Below, in pieces: positions 59,232 to 64,000 of a stretch of 64,000 nt of DNA; within the stretch, counting starts at the first letter, position 1; each line of letters starts with the position of its first letter. The DNA is taken from contig JAJEKV010000020.1 in assembly GCA_021234155.1 (NCBI GenBank), positions 6,060,563 to 6,124,562 on the forward strand, in the 5' to 3' direction. The notes below the pieces were generated by a model. It was given only the letters and a program-made list of their open reading frames with translations. It was not told where the DNA came from and did no database searches. This stretch comes from Isoetes taiwanensis (Eukaryota > Streptophyta > Lycopodiopsida > Isoetales > Isoetaceae). The translations under genes and the position numbers were made by a program.

Positions 59232-59272
59232 GATATATATAGGGAATTTATGCCCTAAAATTTTTAGGGTTT
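59232..59272 (-). promoter_or_regulatory. Internal promoter module of TE-E ORFb
   Basis: On the minus strand AAACCCTA (59265-59272) is followed by CCTATATATATC (59232-59243), about 115 bp upstream of the ORFb ATG. Confidence 0.5.
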
Positions 59273-59423
59273 CTAAAACTCCTGACATTTGGGATGAGGC
59301 TAATGTTTCTTGGTTAATTTGAGGCTCGAAGTGGCTTGCCTATAGTCTTAGGGTTCTAATGCAACAAATTTTGGTCGATTTGGGTATGTCTAGCTCAAGT
59401 TATGAACTTGGGAAGTTCGGGCG

Positions 59424-59490
59424 GCTCTAAGAGTGCGCGGGAGGGGTGTTAGGTTGGGACCTAACTAGGCTCTGGCGCACTCTTGGAGTC
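59424..59490 (-). repeat. Compound hairpin repeat, TE-E copy A
   Basis: Outer arms CTCTAAGAGTGCGC and GCGCACTCTTGGAG enclose an inner stem GTTAGGT-TGGG-ACCTAAC. It lies between the H3-like gene and the ORFb promoter. Confidence 0.8.
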
Positions 59491-59632
59491 ACTGGTGAAA
59501 TTACTCCAATTGTTCCAAAACTAATACTGTGCCTAATGAATGTACATTCTTAAACAACTATATATTTTATTATTCAAAATTTTATACATCAGATATAATC
59601 CTGTTAGTTACAAAAAAATAATTTCCCTTCTA

Positions 59633-60833
59633 TTAGTCCCTCCGCTTGATGTACTTAGCCAGTCTCATATCCTTTGGCTGAAGGGTGACTCTTTTTCCAT
59701 GGAGAGTGCATGCTAATGAGTCTTCGAAGTGCTGCACAACCTCCATCTCTGCTGCTTCTTGTAAAGCGAGTAACATGTCGTTGGTTACTCGCTTGTTGGG
59801 GTCGAACTCCCACAAAATTTCTCGGACAAACCTCTGGAATGCTGCCCTCGGGATGAGGAATCCGTAGCTCCTTTGGAAGTGCTTGATTTCCCGCAAGGCT
59901 CTGGCAAAAGGGGAGTCTTGGGATCTCTTCATAGGCTTCTTGGGGGGTTCTGGTAGCTCTGGCGGGGGTTTGAGCTGGAATGCTTCCCGAGTTGGCTTCC
60001 CTCCTTCGACAGTTTTGACCCTGTTTGCTTCGTAGTAAGCTGCGTAGTCTTCGTGCATCTTCTTGTATATTTTGTAATCTGCTAATTCTTTCTTGTACCT
60101 CCTCTCTGGTCCTAAGGTGTACGAGTCTCGGGCGGTTTTGGTTGCTTTCTTGCCGGCTGCCTTCTCTGCATCTAGCTTCTTTGCTTCTTGCCATACCGAG
60201 AATGGTGGGGGCAACGGCGGGGGTAAGTTAATCTGTGTCTCAACTGTGCTTGGAGTTGGGATTGGCTCTTCCTCGCGGATTTCCTCTGTTTCAGGTTGAG
60301 GGTTAAGCTGCTGCTGTGAGGATTCTCCCGTTCCGAGAAGGGTTGCCTCCAAGAATGCTGCTATATCGACAGTCTCCTCCGACGAGGTTGGGGATTGTTC
60401 ACCTTCGGTTGGCTCGTTTATAGATCGCCCGACGGGTTCTTCTCTTCTTTTTCGGGGGTTCTTGAGTCATTACCCTTTTTCCTTTGGGGTCGGGGTCCTC
60501 TCTGTTCTTGGTTCTTTGTTCCCGCCATTGGTCGTCTTCTGGTTCTGCAACCTCCTCATCTGCTTCTGTTCTCGCTTTCTCCTCCTTCCTCTTGGCTCTT
60601 TCTTCTCTTCTTCTTGCCTTTTCCTCTTTCTTCTTGGCCTTTTCTTCTTTCCTCTTTGCCTTTTCTTCTTTCCTCCGCCTCCTCTCCAAATTCCTGTAAT
60701 ACCTAGGCCGCCTCTCCATGTCAGCCTTCAGTTTGTCGTCAGCATCTTTGAGCTTCTGTTCAGCTGCGAGCACTTGGGCGCTGGGCCTATCTTCCTTCTT
60801 TGGCTTGCGGGCGGTTTGTTTGGTCCTAGCCAT
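59633..60833 (-). pseudogene. Second retrotransposon-borne histone H3-like protein (one frameshift)
   Basis: It starts at ATG 60833, in good context (A at -3, G at +4), with MARTKQTARK again. A K/E-rich helical linker (repeats of KEEKA), a basic patch PPKKKRR and a proline-rich part follow. The H3 fold is at the C-terminus: ALREIKHFQ, FLIPRAAFQRFVREI, LALQEAAEM, then ACTLHGKRVT and PKDMRLAKYI. The Cys, His and Asp of the H3-H3' contact are kept. By hand the fold is about 45% identical to both the TE-D copy and canonical H3. FLIP is also a CENH3-like feature, but loop 1 has H3 length. The tail and fold frames are offset and overlap only at 60402-60466, among A and C runs, so a single-base indel there is likely. 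An intron or programmed shift is less likely. Confidence 0.87.
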
Positions 60834-60940
60834 TGTAATGACAAATATTCCCGATTTGGAGCAGGGCGCCAAAAGATCGGCTAATGAGAAGGAGCTCGTG
60901 GAAGCACGGGAGAAACCTAAAAAATGAGCCTATGTCCCGT

Positions 60941-60968
60941 AATTTATAGGGTTGGATTTTTAGGGTTT
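60941..60968 (-). promoter_or_regulatory. Internal promoter module of the TE-E H3-like gene
   Basis: On the minus strand AAACCCTA (60961-60968) is followed by CCCTATAAATTACGG (TATA at 60941-60948), about 110 bp upstream of the ATG at 60833. This is the same layout as at ORFb in this element. Confidence 0.55.
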
Positions 60969-61058
60969 GGTCGATTTAATCTTCTGGTGGTTTTGTTGGC
61001 AAAAGTCTCCCTGTCTTGGGCGAAATTGGGGTCTTGTTTGGTGCTGCTTCTTCGAATG

Positions 61059-61125
61059 GCTCTAAGAGTGCGCGGGAGGGGTGTTAGGTTGGGACCTAAC
61101 TAGGCTCTGGCGCACTCTTGGAGTC
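61059..61125 (-). repeat. Compound hairpin repeat, TE-E copy B
   Basis: It is almost identical to copy A at 59424-59490, and lies about 100 bp upstream of the H3-like gene's promoter module. Confidence 0.82.
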
Positions 61126-61269
61126 GTCGGCCTTCTCTGCTCCAACACACCCAATTTACACAATTTACATGCTGTTACTCCCTAATTTAAGCATTTTAAG
61201 CAGGATCCTATCATTACTTTGACCCTTTTTATTAATTTACGTTTAATTTTAAGGGTCACTTTTGGGGAT

Positions 61270-61337
61270 GACTCTAAGAGTGCGCGGGAGGGGTGTTAGG
61301 TTGGGACCTAACTATGCTCTGGCGCACTCTTGGAGTC
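61270..61337 (-). repeat. Compound hairpin repeat, TE-E copy C
   Basis: It has outer arms GACTCTAAGAGTGCGC and GCGCACTCTTGGAGTC and the same inner stem. One base differs in the loop side (CTATGC for CTAGGC). Confidence 0.82.
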
Positions 61338-61484
61338 GCTGTTCCAAAAGTGACTTGTACTTAATGTTTTTCGATGTTTTAACATACAATTCTAGCTATT
61401 TCGAACTCTTTTGATCGGGATTTCATCTTTTATCTTACCATTTGGAGTTCCTAAGGTCAAGTTCTAGGGTTTATATGGGGTGAC

Positions 61485-61552
61485 GACTCTAAGAGTGCGC
61501 GAAAGGGCCATTAGGTCTGAACCTAACATGCTCCGGGCGCACTCTTGGAGTC
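61485..61552 (-). repeat. Compound hairpin repeat, TE-E copy D
   Basis: This is the most divergent copy. The centre has changed to TTAGGTCTGAACCTAA, which still pairs, and the outer arms are kept. Confidence 0.8.
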
Positions 61553-61768
61553 ATTGGCCAAAAGTGCTATTTCGATTGTTTATTCTATCCTACCTATGTT
61601 CTCTACTTATCTTAATCGTAGATAATTACTATCTCTACCCCGGGAGAAAAAATTTTTCCCGCTACTCGAGGTTTGTGCCTGGGCTTTTATCTCCAAGACT
61701 GAATGTCTAGATGAGTTAGTCCCTATAGGGTTTCGGTCAGTGCTCGATCCTGGTCTGCCAAGATCATA

Positions 61769-61780
61769 GCTCTGATACCA
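61769..61780 (-). other. TE-E primer binding site, tRNA-iMet type
   Basis: TGGTATCAGAGC on the minus strand, one base inside the 5' LTR. Confidence 0.88.
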
Positions 61781-61781
61781 C

Positions 61782-63445
61782 TGTGACGTCCCCTACTCGT
61801 ATACGGTGCACTCACCGTATACAAACAGGAGTTCATCCCCCATACCAGCTCCATGCTAATACAGGGCCCTCCACATGACACTGCAACCGTGTCGGGTTCC
61901 AGTGGGAAGAGTGGAAGGGTCATTGCACCGTCTTTCCTCGTGGCCTACCTAGCTGCGGAAGCGTAAACATACATGTCAGTAGCACATACATCAACATCAT
62001 ATGACCATCACGAAGGATGGTCCTCCACATATCTGCATAGACAAAGATCAGCACTGCACATAGGAAATCCTACCCAAGGCTCAGACTCAAGGGATGACTG
62101 ACGGCTTGGGTCTCCAGAGTTCATTGCAGACAGAATTCATGGCAATGGATTTGGCTGGCATATGAACATGGCTTAGGGTTGTCCACTCCATCCCCCTCAC
62201 ATGACGCACTTTTGCGAGTGGTCTGAAAAGTGTCGGGGCCTGACTGTAGCCCGCCGGATGCATAGCCAAGAGGGCTACTCCTGGGCTCATCTTCCCAGTT
62301 CCGATGGGGCAGGTAGGGATCACTCCCTCCAGAGATCTACATGCTGACTCAAGGTGGCTAGAGGGCCTTGCCCGTGATTCGACCGAACCCACCGGAAGGT
62401 GAACACCACCCCCGGGTGTCGAGCCCATGCCATGCCTTGCCCGCACGCAGTGGCAAGCCATTGGACCTAGCCACAATGGTTCCCGGTAGGCTTTACACAC
62501 CAGAGGAACCGTTCATGAGTCAGGACATGAACCTCCTTCTCAGCCAGTCTGGCCCCTTCACCCACATCCCGGTGTGGCTCTTGCAGACGTGCCTAAATCT
62601 ACAATTGTGCTAGAGAGGCTACTCTAGGAGCATCAACTACAAAGCTTTAGGTCTCTACCCCCCTTCCCAATACAAGGAGTTCATAGAGATACATCATCCA
62701 TATACATCACAGAAGAACTAAAGAACAAGATCTAACCTACAACATAGAGTTAGGTTCTTTAGTTAGAATCTGCTATCTAGAGATCTGGATGGCCAATCTA
62801 ATAGGCTAAACCTACTGATTCAATGACTAAAATAGGGTTTAGACTATCTAATTGGCCAAATACCTGATCCTTGAGGGGCTCCTCCTGACCTGAGCTCGAC
62901 CATCCTGCTGAAACGCTCGAATCTAGAGAAACTAAGGATGCAACTCTCCTAGTCCGAGTCTGGGATGCGGTTTTGGCTGTTGAGGCAGCCAAAACAGAGT
63001 CCTGAAGCCCTAAAATCGAAAATTGGGCTAGTTAGGGTTTCCTACTCTATATAGACAAGGGAGTTGGCTAGGGTTTCCAATTATCCCCTTTTGGCATGTG
63101 GGATAATTGGAACATGGGCCCACTTGCCTTTAAGGGCTAGGTGGCCAAATGTGCACACATGGAAATGTGTGCCCACATTAATGTGTACCTTGGAAAAGGT
63201 GCACATTAATTGCACCTATGGGTGTGGCCCACTTGGCATGAAGTGTCCACTTGGAAATGTGTGCCCACATTAATGTGTACATTGGAAAATGTGCACATTA
63301 ATAGTTGCACATATTTCTGGCAAGTTGCCCCCTAGGGCTACTCACCTGGCTACACGCTAGCGTACACGTCAGCTGGAGTGGCGTGTACGCGTGACGAGGC
63401 AGTACGGTATACGTCCTGGGGCGTATACTGTGCTGGAACGTCACA
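61782..63445 (-). repeat. TE-E 5' LTR
   Basis: It is near-identical to 50061-51721, with the same ends. It contains the TATA/telo-box module near 63032-63078. Confidence 0.93.
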
Positions 63446-63772
63446 ACCGTTAGTTAGTAAAACCACACCTCCACAGATCTACATATAGGTTTTTTTGAAA
63501 TGTCTAAATAAAGAACATGTGGACCTAAGAAAACTATACTTTTCAACGGTGGACCAAAATTCGGGGTCATAGTGCATGGACGCATTCCGAGGAGCTGGAG
63601 CGAGTCAGGGATCAGGTAAATGGTCATTCTGTTGTGCAATCCCAACTTTTAGTCCGGCAATGAGCTGGTTTGGCATGTTAGTTCAGCCTTAGAGGCCTTA
63701 TAGATCCTGAGATCACAAGCTCTGACAAAAGAGCCTAACTATGGATGTTAAGTAAATAGATTAGATGTTATT
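63446..63772. other. Flank of TE-E, unassigned
   Basis: It begins with the target duplication and a little of the A-rich ACCACACCTCC repeat. Beyond that no feature is recognised. Confidence 0.4.
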
Positions 63773-64000
63773 CTACATTTCCACAAAAGTTCCCAAATTC
63801 TCCAACCCAAAAGTTGTAACCCAAATGTTCTCCACAAATTCTCTGTAATTGGAGCTATGCCAAATCTGAATCCCTTGGAATAGCACTTCTCTTTCAAAAT
63901 AAGGCGTGAGATCCTTGCCATTTCTAGGATTAGGCAACAATTCCCCTTCTGGAGTCATCAAGTAGAAAGCCCCACCTGGTACCCTCTTTATCAACCAGAA
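63773..64000 (-). pseudogene. Integrase C-terminal (GPY/F-like) fragment of another Ty3 element
   Basis: An open frame enters from the right edge: LIKRVPGGAFYLMTPEGELLPNPRNG... . The pattern IKRV.PGGA.YL....G..LP.P.NG is typical of the end of Ty3/gypsy integrases of the Athila/Tat type. About 75 codons are visible. It probably belongs to a minus-strand element lying outside the window. Confidence 0.5.

Larger units (their letters stand above)
50061..63445 (-). mobile_element. TE-E: second chromovirus carrying a histone H3-like gene
   Basis: It has LTRs at 50061-51721 and 61782-63445, an exact target duplication ACCGT (50056-50060 and 63446-63450), an iMet primer site and a polypurine tract. 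On the minus strand the order is 5' LTR, three hairpin repeats, H3-like gene, one hairpin repeat, ORFb, gag, pol with chromodomain, 3' LTR. Pol is close to that of TE-D over RNase H and integrase, while the LTRs are not obviously alike. It is thus a related but distinct family with the same gene set. Gag, protease and ORFb carry many lesions. Confidence 0.93.

Noticed and set aside
59424-59490. Histone mRNA 3' stem-loop after the H3-like gene
   Set aside because: The animal-type histone stem-loop is a short, different sequence, and three other copies of this hairpin lie upstream of the gene.
61059-61552. CRISPR-like array
   Set aside because: The repeats are long, strongly self-complementary, unevenly spaced, and within a eukaryotic retrotransposon.

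Overview
The window looks like intergenic DNA from a large, repeat-rich land-plant genome. The evidence is plant-type Ty3/gypsy retrotransposons with initiator-Met tRNA primer sites, chromodomain integrases, a LINE and long minisatellites. I found no ordinary host gene. I cannot name the species; nothing here decides between seed plant, fern, lycophyte or bryophyte.

Layout. (1) Positions 1-24,944 are a nest of LTR elements. TE-A is a minus-strand, gag-only element whose left LTR is cut by the window edge. Its other LTR is split by TE-B (4,778-24,136, plus strand), a chromovirus with a ruined interior. TE-B is in turn split by TE-C (7,244-18,303, minus strand, Athila/Tat-like, with a large extra ORF in the env position). 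TE-A itself abuts a 1.7-kb near-palindrome (24,953-26,629), so the nest may be four levels deep. (2) Positions 27,000-29,600 hold low-copy sequence with local direct repeats and a tRNA-Glu-like relic. (3) Positions 29,706-32,245 are a minisatellite of 19-bp units. (4) Positions 32,691-49,281 are a LINE bounded by (CT)n(CA)n at both ends and split by TE-D (35,794-48,966, plus strand; 5-bp target duplication TGTCC). (5) TE-E (50,061-63,445, minus strand; target duplication ACCGT) is a divergent relative of TE-D. (6) The right edge holds an integrase C-terminal fragment.

Main discovery. TE-D and TE-E are chromoviruses that each carry a histone H3-like gene between the 5' LTR and gag. In both, the protein begins exactly MARTKQTARK, which is the H3 tail with K4 and K9. 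A long charged, proline-rich linker of about 270 residues follows, and then a complete H3 histone fold (REIR/REIK...HFQ, then C, H, KRVT and PKD). Between the two copies the ten tail codons differ at five positions, all synonymous, while the sequence just downstream has diverged. A second conserved ORF of unknown function (here 'ORFb') follows. Then come gag and pol, with a chromodomain at the integrase C-terminus.

In TE-E each accessory gene is preceded by its own telo-box plus TATA module about 110-120 bp upstream of its ATG, and in TE-D TATA-like boxes sit in equivalent places. Compound hairpin repeats lie upstream of these modules. Both copies here are disabled by stops or frameshifts, but the shared design argues for a functional family in which a retrotransposon makes its own histone H3. 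I know of no described plant retrotransposon of this kind; that statement rests on memory, not on a search.
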